Made by a program: the position numbers and the translations under genes. The notes beneath the pieces are model-generated. The model did not search any database, was not told the DNA's origin, and was given only the letters and a program-made list of their open reading frames with translations. A DNA stretch of 64,000 bases from Janibacter alkaliphilus (GTDB taxonomy: Bacteria > Actinomycetota > Actinomycetes > Actinomycetales > Dermatophilaceae): assembly GCF_013408565.1 (NCBI RefSeq), contig NZ_JACBZX010000001.1, positions 868,001 to 932,000 of the forward strand, in the 5' to 3' direction. Shown in pieces: positions 35,888-46,236 of the stretch (positions are counted from its first letter, which is position 1; every line of letters starts with the position of its first letter).

Positions 35888-38089
35888 GTGCCACAAGAGC
35901 TGCGGAGGCGTCTGCTCGCAGACAAGATCACCGTCCGGCCGCCCCGTCCGGGGGTGGTGAGCCGGCGGTCCGTCATCACCCGTGCCCGAGGCACCGACGC
36001 GCGAGTCGTCGGGGTGACCGCCCCGGCGGGCTACGGCAAGTCCACGCTGCTGGCGGAGTGGGCCTCGCTCGAGGACCGGGCCGTGGCGTGGGCCTCGCTC
36101 GACCGCTTCGACGTGGCGCCCGCCGCCCTGCTGACGCTGCTCGCGCGGGCCACCTCGCAGGTCTGCCCGGACAGCGAGAAGGTGGTCGCCGACATGCACG
36201 GGACCAGCTCCTCCATGCTGGGCCGCTCCGCCCCGATGCTGGCCACCGTGCTGTCCCGACCCCCGCGCCCCTTCGTCCTCTTCGTCGACGACGTCCACCT
36301 CGCCGCCTCACCCGCCTGCCAGGACGTCCTGGAGGTCGTCCTCGCCGGGATCCCGGAGGACTCGCAGGTGGTGCTGGCCAGCCGCCATCAGCAGCCGCAC
36401 CTGGCCCGGACCCGGGTGGACGGGCGCACCCACGAGATCGGCCGCGACGAGCTGCGGATGGACCTGGACGAGGCACGGCGGCTCTTCGCGGCCGCGGACG
36501 TCCGGCTCTCCGAGGCCGAGATCGCCACCAGCGTCACGCGGGCCGAGGGGTGGCCGACCGGGCTGAGCCTCATCGCGCTCTCCGTCGGTGCCGGCGGGGA
36601 GGCCGCCGCCGGCGGCGAAGGGAGGTTCGTCGCCGACTACCTCTACCGCGAGTGCCTGCGCCGCCAGCCGGAGCACGTGCAGCGCTTCCTCCGGCGGACC
36701 GCCGTCCTCGACCACCTCTCCGGCCCGGTCTGCGACGCCGTCCTGGAGCGGCACGACGGGCGGGTCACGCTGCGGGAGGTCGAGGCCCGAGGCCTCTTCC
36801 TCGTGCCGGTGGACGCCACGCAGGGCAGCTACCGCTACCACGCGCTCTTCCGGGAGTTCCTGCTCGGCGAGCTGGAGCGGACCGAGCCCGGCCTCATCGG
36901 TGGCCTGCACCGCCGGGCCGCCGACTGGCACCACCGCCAGGGCCACCTGGACCCGGCGATCCAGCACCTCGTCGCCGGGGACGACCTCACCCGGGCCGCA
37001 GAGCTCGTGGCCGGGCACTCGGTCCCGACCTACCAGCGCGGTCAGATCGACGTCGTGGAGCGCTGGCTCGGCGAGCTCGGGCAGCGGATCGTCGACGCCT
37101 CGCCCGAGCTCGCGGTGATCGCCACCTGGGTGGCGCTGCTGCAGGGGCGGGCCCTCGACGCGGAGCGGATGGCCACAGTCGTGGAGACCCTGCCGCCCCC
37201 GGAGGCGGGTGAGGAGCAGCTGGTCTTCGAGTCGGCGCGGGCGATGCTGCGCTCGGCGATGTGCCGGGAGGGGCCCGAGCAGGCGCTGCTGGACGCCCGC
37301 TTCGCCGTCGAGCACGAGCCGGAGTGGTCGCCCTGGCGGGACCAGGCGCTGCACCTGCTCGGTGCCGCGCTGCTGCTGGTCGGAGACCGGGACGGCGCCC
37401 ACGACGCCTTCGTGCAGGCGGCGCTGGTCGCCCACGAGGCCGGCAACCCGGAGTCGGTGATGCTCAGCGAGGCCGAGCTGGCGATCATGGCGGCCGACGA
37501 GGGGTCGTGGGAGTCGGCCACCGCGCACGTCGGCGTCGCCCTGCGGGTGATCGACGACCATCACCTGGAGGGCTACCCGACCGCCTCGCTGGCGCTGGCC
37601 GCGGGGGCCAGGCTGGCCGTGCGGCGGGGGGATCCGCAGGTGACCGAGCGGCTGGTCACCCGGGCCACCCGGGCGCGGGCGCACAGCACCCACCTCGTGC
37701 CGTACCTGGCGGTGCGGACCCGCCAGCAGCTGGCCGAGGTCTACGCCGCGCGCGGCGACCGCGCCGCGGCGCGGCACATGATCAGCGAGATCGACACGCT
37801 GCTGCTGCGCCGTCCCCGGCTCGGGGTGCTCGTCGAGGAGCTGCACCGGCTGCGCGAGCAGCTGCGGCACCAGGCCGCCGGCGCGGTCAGCGTGCCGCTG
37901 ACCCCGGCCGAGCTGCGGCTGCTGCCGTACCTGCAGACGCACCTGACGATCGCCGAGATCGGTGAGCGGCTGTGCGTCTCGCGGAACACGGTGAGCACCC
38001 AGGTCGGCTCCATCTACCGCAAGCTCGAGGTGACCACCCGCAGCGCGGCCGTGGACCGGGCCGTCGAGGTGGGGCTGCTCGGCGCCTGA
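35888..38089 (+). CDS. MalT/LAL-type LuxR regulator
   Basis: This large ATP-dependent regulator has 733 aa. The N-terminal STAND ATPase has Walker A APAGYGKSTLL (residues 45-55), Walker B FVLFVDDVHLA near 117-127 and WPTGLSLIALS near 222. A helical TPR-like middle (about 330-640) precedes a C-terminal LuxR HTH (about 665-733) with LTPAELRLLPYLQTHLTIAEIGERL and SRNTVSTQVGSIYRKL. GTG at 35888 starts five residues before a conserved LLADKITVRPPRP. No sugar operon is adjacent, so the inducer and targets are unknown. Confidence 0.9.
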   Translation: MPQELRRRLLADKITVRPPRPGVVSRRSVITRARGTDARVVGVTAPAGYGKSTLLAEWASLEDRAVAWASLDRFDVAPAALLTLLARATSQVCPDSEKVVADMHGTSSSMLGRSAPMLATVLSRPPRPFVLFVDDVHLAASPACQDVLEVVLAGIPEDSQVVLASRHQQPHLARTRVDGRTHEIGRDELRMDLDEARRLFAAADVRLSEAEIATSVTRAEGWPTGLSLIALSVGAGGEAAAGGEGRFVADYLYRECLRRQPEHVQRFLRRTAVLDHLSGPVCDAVLERHDGRVTLREVEARGLFLVPVDATQGSYRYHALFREFLLGELERTEPGLIGGLHRRAADWHHRQGHLDPAIQHLVAGDDLTRAAELVAGHSVPTYQRGQIDVVERWLGELGQRIVDASPELAVIATWVALLQGRALDAERMATVVETLPPPEAGEEQLVFESARAMLRSAMCREGPEQALLDARFAVEHEPEWSPWRDQALHLLGAALLLVGDRDGAHDAFVQAALVAHEAGNPESVMLSEAELAIMAADEGSWESATAHVGVALRVIDDHHLEGYPTASLALAAGARLAVRRGDPQVTERLVTRATRARAHSTHLVPYLAVRTRQQLAEVYAARGDRAAARHMISEIDTLLLRRPRLGVLVEELHRLREQLRHQAAGAVSVPLTPAELRLLPYLQTHLTIAEIGERLCVSRNTVSTQVGSIYRKLEVTTRSAAVDRAVEVGLLGA

Positions 38090-38179
38090 GGCCAGGCGAC
38101 CTCCCCGGGCGGACGACCGCCGTGGGGGCGCCCCCTTCGCCCGGTTCTGCGCTGACCCCTTCGTCGTCCACCACCGACG

Positions 38180-38243
38180 AGAACCTCTCGCTCTCGGGGG
38201 AAGCCTACCCCGGCGACCGAGCGTTTATCGGGTTACCCGATAA
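38180..38243 (+). repeat. Family-1 repeat, copy C
   Basis: AGAACCTCTCGCTCTCGGGG, GAAGCCTACCCCGG, CGACCGAGCG, then TTATCGGGTTACCCGATAA. It is one or two bases shorter and more diverged in the middle than the other copies, but the palindrome is exact. It lies in the convergent gap between the LuxR and AhpD-like genes. Confidence 0.8.
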
Positions 38244-38264
38244 GGGGGGGGACGGGTGGGACGG

Positions 38265-38585
38265 TCAGTACTCGCCGAGGAGGTCGAGGTCCACGCCGAG
38301 GGCGATAGCCACGCGCGGTGCTGCGGTGACCACCTTCGCCCGCCCCACGAGGGGGCCGATGGCCTCGAGCACGTCGACGATGTCCTCGGCGCTGGCACCC
38401 TCGCTGACCGCGTGATCGATCTCGTGCCGCACCGACGGGCTGGAGGCGTCGACCGCGACCAGCGCGGCGAAGCGCACCAGGCACCGGGTGCGGGCGTCCA
38501 GCGACACCGGGGTGGCGCTGGCGCAGGGTGGGTCCTCCGGCTGGACGTCGAGGACCAGCCGGCGCAGTCGCTCGCTGTGATCCAT
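38265..38585 (-). CDS. Carboxymuconolactone decarboxylase/AhpD-like protein
   Basis: The product is 106 aa. The CMD-type helical pattern is RFAALVAVDASSPSVRHEIDHAVSEGASAEDIVDVLEAIGPLVGRAKVV. The CxxC redox pair of true AhpD is absent; only a conserved Glu/His pair (HEIDHA) is seen, so peroxidase activity is doubtful. The start at 38585 follows an AGAGACATG context. It is convergent with the LuxR gene. Confidence 0.75.
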   Translation of the reverse strand: MDHSERLRRLVLDVQPEDPPCASATPVSLDARTRCLVRFAALVAVDASSPSVRHEIDHAVSEGASAEDIVDVLEAIGPLVGRAKVVTAAPRVAIALGVDLDLLGEY

Positions 38586-38786
38586 GTCTCTAGTGAATCC
38601 CAGCCTCCGCCACCACGGTTCACCCGATCTGCGTGATGTGCCAGGGGTGGCGCGGCACCTACCGTCGATGACGAGGGGCCGGACTCCACCATCCCCCCGG
38701 CGCCCGGCCCCTCCTCGACATCGTCCGGCACGCCGGCCGCCGTGCACCGTGCGCGGCGGCCGAGCCGGCTGAGGAAGGAGTCCGTC

Positions 38787-39161
38787 ATGGACCTGCTCGA
38801 CGTCCTGCTGTGGATGGTGTGGGTGTGGGCGGTCCTCGCCTGCATCTGGCTGCTCGTCTGGATCGGTATCGACATCTTCCGCGACCGTGAGCTCAGCGGC
38901 TGGGCGAAGGCGGGCTGGGTGATCTTCCTCGTGCTCGTCCCCTTCATCGCGGCCCTGGTCTACCTCATCGCGCGCGGCGACTCGATGGCCGAGCGTGAGC
39001 GTCAGCGCCAGGCCGACGCGATGCGCGAGCACGCGGACTACATCCGGTCGGTCGCGGGCACCTCGCCCAGCGCCGAGATCGACCAGGCCGCCGGCCTGCT
39101 GGACGCCGGCGTGATCAGCCGAGAGGAGTTCGACGCGCTCAAGGCCAAGAGCCTGGCCTGA
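38787..39161 (+). CDS. PLDc_N / SHOCT membrane protein
   Basis: The product is 124 aa. Two TM helices (about 7-28 and 41-60) form a PLDc_N-like anchor, followed by a charged linker and a C-terminal SHOCT motif (EIDQAAGLLDAGVISREEFDALKAKSLA, about 97-124). SHOCT domains are short oligomerisation or targeting modules. An AGGAAGGAG ribosome site precedes the ATG at 38787. It lies just upstream of another membrane gene and is probably co-transcribed with it. Confidence 0.8.
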   Translation: MDLLDVLLWMVWVWAVLACIWLLVWIGIDIFRDRELSGWAKAGWVIFLVLVPFIAALVYLIARGDSMAERERQRQADAMREHADYIRSVAGTSPSAEIDQAAGLLDAGVISREEFDALKAKSLA

Positions 39162-39186
39162 GCGGCGCCGCGCCGAAGGGGGAGCC

Positions 39187-39828
39187 GTGCGCACCGACGA
39201 CGACCGAGCGGGAGCACCGCCCGCCGGCCGGTGGCGCGGGGTCCGCGAGGTGACCGCGGTGCTCGTGCTGTCGCTGACGGCGATCCTCACCGCATGGTGC
39301 GGCTTCGAGTCCTCGAAGTGGGGCGGGCAGATGTCCATCCAGTTCAGCCAGGCCTCCAGCGCGCGGATCAGCGCCACCAACCTGGACAGCCAGGCCCGGG
39401 ACGCCCAGGCGGTCGATCTGACCATCTACGAGATGTGGCTGCAGGCCCGTGCCGAGGGTGACGACGAGCTCGCCGGCTACGTCGAGGACCGGTTCACCCC
39501 CGAGCTGGCGGTCGCCTTCGCCGACTGGCGTGCCGACGGGGAGACCGGGCGGTCCCCCTTCGCCGAGGAGTCCTACGTGCCGGTGGGCCAGGCCGACGTC
39601 GAGGCGGCATCGGCGCGGGCCGACCGCCTCTTCCAGCAGGCCCTGGAGAGCAACCAGCGCGGCGACCGGTACGCGCTGCTGACCGTGCTCTTCGCGCTCG
39701 TGCTCTTCTTCGTCGCGGTCTCCGAGCGCAGCCGCCAGGAGTGGGGCAGCTGGTTCCTGCTCGGGCTGGGGATGGTCGTCGCCGCCCTCGGCGTTGGGCT
39801 GATGGTCAGCTACCCCGTCCTCGTGTGA
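39187..39828 (+). CDS. Membrane protein with three TM helices, unknown
   Basis: The product is 213 aa. TM1 is near residues 22-42 (VTAVLVLSLTAILTAWCG), then a soluble helical middle of about 110 residues, and two TM helices at the C-terminus (YALLTVLFALVLFFVAVS and GSWFLLGLGMVVAALGVGLMVSY). DUF4337-type proteins share this layout, but I am not certain. GTG at 39187 follows GAAGGGGGAG. It starts 26 bp after the SHOCT gene. Confidence 0.65.
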   Translation: MRTDDDRAGAPPAGRWRGVREVTAVLVLSLTAILTAWCGFESSKWGGQMSIQFSQASSARISATNLDSQARDAQAVDLTIYEMWLQARAEGDDELAGYVEDRFTPELAVAFADWRADGETGRSPFAEESYVPVGQADVEAASARADRLFQQALESNQRGDRYALLTVLFALVLFFVAVSERSRQEWGSWFLLGLGMVVAALGVGLMVSYPVLV

Positions 39829-39839
39829 CCCCCGCCCTG

Positions 39840-39956
39840 CGCAGCTGCCCGGGCAGTTCGCTCCACCAACCGCAACTGCCCGGGCAAATTCGGCCCACCC
39901 TCCGCAACTGCCCGGGCAATTTCGCTCACCGTCCGCAACTGCCCGGGCAAATGCGG
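39840..39956 (+). repeat. Tandem array of a CCCGGG palindrome, four units (family 3)
   Basis: Four units of about 31-32 bp start at 39840, 39871, 39903 and 39934. Each has a core CGCAACTGCCCGGGCAA followed by about 14 variable bases (GCTCCACCAAC, GGCCCACCCTC, GCTCACCGTC). The core is a palindrome derived from CCGCAACTG-CCCGGGCAGTTGCGG. The short, similar spacers argue against a CRISPR. The array lies between two plus-strand genes, ending 55 bp before the mycoredoxin-like gene. Confidence 0.85.
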
Positions 39957-40011
39957 AAGGGGGTGACCGCGGGTGGGAACACCGCGGCCCGCCTCCCGGT
40001 TGGCACCGAGC

Positions 40012-40293
40012 ATGAACGTCTCGCAGATCCTGCCCCCTGGACTGGAGCTGCCCGAAGAGGGCAGCGTCACCATGTTCTCCACCTCGTGGTGCGGCTACTG
40101 CCGCCGGCTGAAGTCGCAGCTGGACCGTCAGGGCATCGGCTACACCGAGGTCAACATCGAGACCACCCCGGGCACCGCCGAGCTCGTCGAGACGATCAAC
40201 GGCGGCAACCAGACGGTGCCGACGGTGCTCTTCCCGGACGGCAGCTCGGCGACCAACCCCTCGCTGGCCGAGGTGGAGAAGCGGCTGGCCTGA
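40012..40293 (+). CDS. Mycoredoxin-like glutaredoxin (CGYC)
   Basis: The product is 93 aa. Glutaredoxin fold: VTMFSTSWCGYCRRLKSQLD with active-site Cys27 and Cys30, cis-Pro segment QTVPTVLFPDG near 65-75. The TSWCGYC active site matches mycoredoxin-1, which reduces mycothiol mixed disulfides in actinobacteria. The length is close to that family. The ATG at 40012 is used; an internal ATG just before FSTSW is possible but would cut off part of strand 1. Confidence 0.9.
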   Translation: MNVSQILPPGLELPEEGSVTMFSTSWCGYCRRLKSQLDRQGIGYTEVNIETTPGTAELVETINGGNQTVPTVLFPDGSSATNPSLAEVEKRLA

Positions 40294-40319
40294 GGCCGAC
40301 CGCACGCGCCGGAGCTCCC

Positions 40320-40341
40320 CGGGACGGCGCGCACCGTCCCG
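40320..40341. terminator. Bidirectional terminator hairpin
   Basis: CGGGACGG, loop CGCGCA, CCGTCCCG: an 8-bp perfect stem in the 70-bp gap between two convergent genes, with further partial pairing outside (GGAGCTCC/GAGGAGCC). Confidence 0.7.
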
Positions 40342-40363
40342 AGGAGCCCTCGGTCCCGCTGGA

Positions 40364-40984
40364 TCAGCGCGGGCAGTTCTCGCCGGGCTGACCACCGGCC
40401 TGAGCCGGGGCACCGGACGGGCGCTCGCCCTGGGCCGGCGCACCCTGCGGCCGCTCACCGGCAGTCGGCGCCTGGGCCCCGGTGCCGGTCGCGGCGGTCT
40501 GCGCCGTGCCGGTCTCGTTCTCGTCGGTCGAGCCGGTGGCCTCGGTCGAGGCCGTGGACGTCTCGGTGCTGGACGTCTCGGTGGTCGACGTGTCGGTGGT
40601 CGACGTGTCGTTGCCCGACGTGCCGGAGGTCTCGGCACCGGCCCAGCAGGACTGCGATGCCAGCCACGGGGTGGTGCCCTGCTCGGTGTAGAGCTCGATC
40701 GCCGCGGCGTCCTGCACCGACTCCGGCGCCGAGGACGCGCTGGTGTAGCCACCGGCGGCGTCCATCGACTGCCAGGTGGAGTCGAGGAACTGGTAGGCGC
40801 CCGACGCGCCCGAGCTGGGATTGACGGCGGTGTAGTCGCCGCCGCTCTCGCACTGCTTGATGGCCTCGAGGACCGGGATGCCGGTGTCGGCGGCCTGGGC
40901 CGAGCCAGCGGTCATCGCACCGCCGACGAGCATGGTGCCGCCGACGCCGATGCCGGCCAGGGTCCGTCGCAGGGAGGTCTTCAT
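40364..40984 (-). CDS. Secreted transglycosylase-like (Rpf-type) protein
   Basis: The product is 206 aa. A signal peptide (residues 1-31, cleaved after AQA) is followed by a compact lysozyme-like domain (about 35-115) with catalytic-type Glu in IKQCESGGDYTAVNPSSGASGAYQFLDSTWQSM, and a Thr/Ser/Glu then Pro/Gly/Ala-rich tail (about 118-206) that probably spans the wall. This resembles resuscitation-promoting-factor or transglycosylase-like muralytic proteins. The long Thr-rich tail comes from a repeated GACACGTCGACCACC-like DNA unit. Confidence 0.85.
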   Translation of the reverse strand: MKTSLRRTLAGIGVGGTMLVGGAMTAGSAQAADTGIPVLEAIKQCESGGDYTAVNPSSGASGAYQFLDSTWQSMDAAGGYTSASSAPESVQDAAAIELYTEQGTTPWLASQSCWAGAETSGTSGNDTSTTDTSTTETSSTETSTASTEATGSTDENETGTAQTAATGTGAQAPTAGERPQGAPAQGERPSGAPAQAGGQPGENCPR

Positions 40985-41171
40985 GGGTACTCCTCGTGGT
41001 TGGGGACGAGACGCCATCCTGGGCAGCGGTCCGTGTGCCTGACGTGTGCCGTCCGTGTAGGCGCGGACATCTCGGCCGTCCTCTCGGGCGCACAGCCGGC
41101 TCGGCGCCACGGACACCGGACGCGCACCTGGCCCACAGCGCCGGCACAGCCCCGTCGCGTCCACTGGGAGC
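40985..41171. other. Divergent intergenic region
   Basis: 187 bp between the transglycosylase and the response-regulator gene. I see no clear palindrome or repeat here beyond the ribosome sites. It must hold two promoters, but I could not assign boxes with confidence. Confidence 0.4.
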
Positions 41172-41843
41172 ATGAAGGCGCTCCTCGTCGACCTCGGTGA
41201 GCTGACGCACCCCAACCTGGCCACCGCCCTGCGGGCGCACGGCCACACCGTCGAGGTCGTCGGCTCGATCACCGAGGCCGTCTGGGTCTGCCACGAGACC
41301 CGGCCCGCCGTCACCCTCGCCTGCGTCGACTGCTCGGGCGCCGTCGAGAGCCGTCTCGCCGAGCGGCTGCGGGCCTCCGGGGCCTGGTCGCCGCTCATCG
41401 TCATCGCCCAGGAGTCGCGGACCGAGGACGTCGTGGCCTGCCTGGACGCCGGCGCCGACGACTACGTCACCCGGCCCGCCCGGCTGGTCGAGGTCTGCGC
41501 CCGGGTGCGCGCGCTCGGCCGCCGGGACCACGCCCCACGCGCCCCCGTCCTCGAGGCCGGCGACGTCCGCTGCGACCTGGCGACCGGTGAGGTCACCCGC
41601 TCCGGTCGGCCGGTGGACCTCTCCGCCCAGCAGCAGGCGGTGCTCGTCGAGCTGCTGCGACGGCCGGGTCACGTGCTCAGCCGGGCCGAGCTGCTGGACT
41701 CGGCCTGGGACCCGGCAACCGACCCGGGCTCGAACGTCGTCGACCAGGCCGTCGCCGCGCTGCGTCGTCGGATCGACACCCCCTACGGCCGCGACGACAT
41801 CGAGACCGTGCGCGGCCGGGGCTACCGGTGGAAGGTGGGCTGA
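41172..41843 (+). CDS. OmpR-family response regulator with degenerate receiver
   Basis: The product is 223 aa. The receiver domain (residues 1-120) keeps the likely phospho-acceptor D53 but has only one acidic residue at the N-terminal pocket (D7), Ala79 instead of the switch Thr/Ser, and Arg101 where the invariant Lys should be (TRPA). The C-terminal winged helix (about 125-223) is normal, with SAQQQAVLVELLRRPGHVLSRAELL and RRRIDTPYGRDDIETVRGRGYRW. No histidine kinase is adjacent. It may work without phosphorylation. Confidence 0.9.
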   Translation: MKALLVDLGELTHPNLATALRAHGHTVEVVGSITEAVWVCHETRPAVTLACVDCSGAVESRLAERLRASGAWSPLIVIAQESRTEDVVACLDAGADDYVTRPARLVEVCARVRALGRRDHAPRAPVLEAGDVRCDLATGEVTRSGRPVDLSAQQQAVLVELLRRPGHVLSRAELLDSAWDPATDPGSNVVDQAVAALRRRIDTPYGRDDIETVRGRGYRWKVG

Positions 41844-41879
41844 GCGCGCCCGTCACCCGGTGTGCGGTTCACTGGTGGG

Positions 41880-42515
41880 GTGAGCCACCCGACGCAGCCC
41901 GAGCCGCCGTCCGGCGCGGACCAGGCTCCGGCGCACCCCGGCGCGTCCCGCTCCCCGCACGGTCCTCGTCGCCGTCGCCGTCGGCTACGGCGCGGTGGCC
42001 GGGGCGGTGGCCGGGCTCACCTTCGTCCTCATGCGGTGGCTGGAGCACACGGTGTGGTCGGTCAGCGATGCCCGCTGGTACATCCCGGTGGCCATCCTCG
42101 TCGGTGGGCTGCTCATCACCGCGCTGCGGCGCCGGGCCGGGCGCTCCGACCTGGAGCAGCAGGTGCGCGAGGGTGCCGACCCGACGACGCTGCACCGGCG
42201 GCGCACCGCCTACCTCGGCGCCAGCGCCGCGATCGCGGTGGGCTTCGGCGGCGCGATCGGCCCCGAGGCCGGGCTCATCGCGGTGGTCTCCGAGCTGTCC
42301 GCGCTGGTCTCCCGTCGGGTCGCCCGGGACCACACCGAGGCGGTGGCCATCGGCGAGGCCGGCACCGCGGCGGCGCTCGGCGGTCTCTACGGCTCGCCGC
42401 CCGGCGCGGCCGCCTACGACGACTCGCTGCTCACCCCGCCGAAGGCGGTCAACCTGCTCGCCGCGATCGCCGGTCTCGGCGGCTTCCTGCTCGTGCGGAG
42501 CGTCAGGAGAGCCAC
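41880..42515 (+). pseudogene. Truncated, frameshifted ClC chloride channel remnant
   Basis: ClC-type residues are read in the frame of 41995: VGYGAVAGAVAGLTFVLMRW, then GFGGAIGPEAGLIA (the GxGxP-like selectivity/Glu motif region) and ALGGLYGSP. The natural start appears to be GTG at 41880 in a different frame (VSHPTQPEPPSG), so a +1 shift lies near 41955. After about residue 190 the similarity ends in a 15-bp tandem repeat and the katG terminator; a complete ClC needs about 400 residues. The remnant lacks the second half of the channel. Confidence 0.75.
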
Positions 42516-42570
42516 GCGGGCCATTGACACCCGGGCCACTGACACGCGGGCCACTGACACGCGGGCCCGG
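42511..42570 (+). repeat. 15-bp tandem repeat at the ClC truncation point
   Basis: About four copies of a GCCACTGACACGCGG-like unit, the first two more diverged (GCCACGCGG, GCCATTGACACCCGG). It lies exactly where the ClC coding similarity stops, so it may mark the deletion end point. Confidence 0.75.
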
Positions 42571-42592
42571 CGAGACCGGGCCAGCAGCACGA

Positions 42593-42626
42593 GAGGGGCC
42601 CTGCGGCACGTGCCGCAGGGCCCCTC
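42593..42626 (-). terminator. katG terminator, 34-bp perfect palindrome
   Basis: GAGGGGCCCTGCGGCAC followed at once by its exact reverse complement GTGCCGCAGGGCCCCTC: a 17-bp arm palindrome without loop bases, 42 bp after the katG stop on the minus strand. It is the strongest inverted repeat in the window. Confidence 0.85.
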
Positions 42627-42667
42627 GCGTCGATCCGGTGACCGACCTGACGTCAGCGCACCACGTG

Positions 42668-45375
<2,708 letters not shown>

Positions 45376-45383
45376 GGGGTTCA

Positions 45384-45407
45384 ACGATCCGCCCTTTTTT
45401 GGATCGT
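45384..45407 (-). promoter_or_regulatory. Putative Fur-family operator/promoter of the furA-katG operon
   Basis: ACGATCC - 10 bp with a T-run - GGATCGT, exact 7-bp arms. On the minus strand TTGACA (45406-45411), 17 bp, then GATCGT gives a possible -35/-10 pair that overlaps the repeat, so binding would block RNA polymerase. The start codon is only about 10 bp downstream, so the transcript may be nearly leaderless. Confidence 0.65.
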
Positions 45408-45525
45408 GTCAAGATTAGGCGACCCTAACTGCCCTGCCAGGACGTCGGCGCAGCTGGCATGCACGGTGCGGCAGGGCCGGACCATGCGGAGGCCAACCGC
45501 GCTGCAGCCGACCGCGCTCGGCCGG

Positions 45526-45912
45526 TCACGCTCGGGCGTCCATCACCCGGGAGGCCCCCGCGCGGAGGATCTGCTCGTCGGCCGTCAGCAGCACCGCCCC
45601 CTCAGCCTCCGCCTGCGCCAGCAGCAGCCGGTCGAAGGGGTCACGATGCTCCAGGGGGCTGTCGCGGACGCCGAGGGCGTGCTCCGGGCTCACCGGCAGC
45701 AGCACCGGACCCGACCTCTCGATCGCGGGCAGCAGCGGAGCGGGGTCGGGGAACTTCCCGATCGAGTGCTTGATCGACAGCTCCCACAGGCTGGCGGCCG
45801 AGGCCAGCACGGCGGTCGCACCGTCGATGCCTCGCCGGGCACCGGACCCGAGCCGGGAGTCGTCGGTGAGGACCCAGAGCAGGACGTGGGTGTCCAGCAG
45901 GATGCGGGTCAC
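45526..45912 (-). CDS. PIN-domain toxin (VapC-like)
   Basis: The product is 128 aa. PIN fold with N-terminal LLDTHVLLWVLTDD (first acidic residue D7), SAASLWELSIK (Glu near 43) and HRDPFDRLLLAQAEAEGAVLLTADEQIL with the later Asp residues, matching the four-acid RNase site. It has the HRDPFDR variant common in VapC/PIN toxins paired with Phd-type antitoxins. The ATG overlaps the antitoxin stop by 4 bp. In such systems the toxin cleaves RNA when the antitoxin is lost. Confidence 0.9.
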   Translation of the reverse strand: MTRILLDTHVLLWVLTDDSRLGSGARRGIDGATAVLASAASLWELSIKHSIGKFPDPAPLLPAIERSGPVLLPVSPEHALGVRDSPLEHRDPFDRLLLAQAEAEGAVLLTADEQILRAGASRVMDARA

Positions 45913-46142
45913 CGCGACCCCAGCAGCCTGGACACCTCGTCGTCCGAGTCCCGCAGGTCGTCATCGTCGTAGTCCAGGTCGAGCTCGCCGTAGACGACGC
46001 TGCGCTCCTGGTGCGGCACGAGATCGGCGATGGGGACGCCCGCGCGCGCGATGGTGATGCGCTGGCCCGACCGGACCCGCTCCAGCAGCCGCGACAGGTG
46101 CGTCTTGGCCTCGTGGATGTTGACGACGGCATCGGCCTCCAT
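45909..46142 (-). CDS. Phd/YefM-family antitoxin
   Basis: The product is 77 aa. N-terminal VVNIHEAKTHLSRLLERVRSGQRITIARAGVPIADLVP is the Phd/YefM DNA-binding fold, and the C-terminal half is very acidic (DLDYDDDDLRDSDDEV), typical of a disordered toxin-wrapping tail. It sits directly upstream of the PIN toxin and overlaps its start, so it would be made first. Confidence 0.9.
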   Translation of the reverse strand: MEADAVVNIHEAKTHLSRLLERVRSGQRITIARAGVPIADLVPHQERSVVYGELDLDYDDDDLRDSDDEVSRLLGSR

Positions 46143-46236
46143 GGACTTAGTCTAGTCGACCATTCTGATCCACGGGCACGTCTCGCCACGCGACTGCTGC
46201 TAGGCACGCGTGGTGTGGTCGCCGACCATGGTGTGC

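Noticed and set aside
39840..39956. Possible CRISPR array
   Set aside because: Units have short spacers (about 14 bp) that resemble each other, the repeats are palindromic and imperfect, and no cas gene is near.
42511..42570. Second possible CRISPR or minisatellite with regulatory role
   Set aside because: The 15-bp direct repeats have no spacers. I treat it as a slipped repeat at a deletion point.
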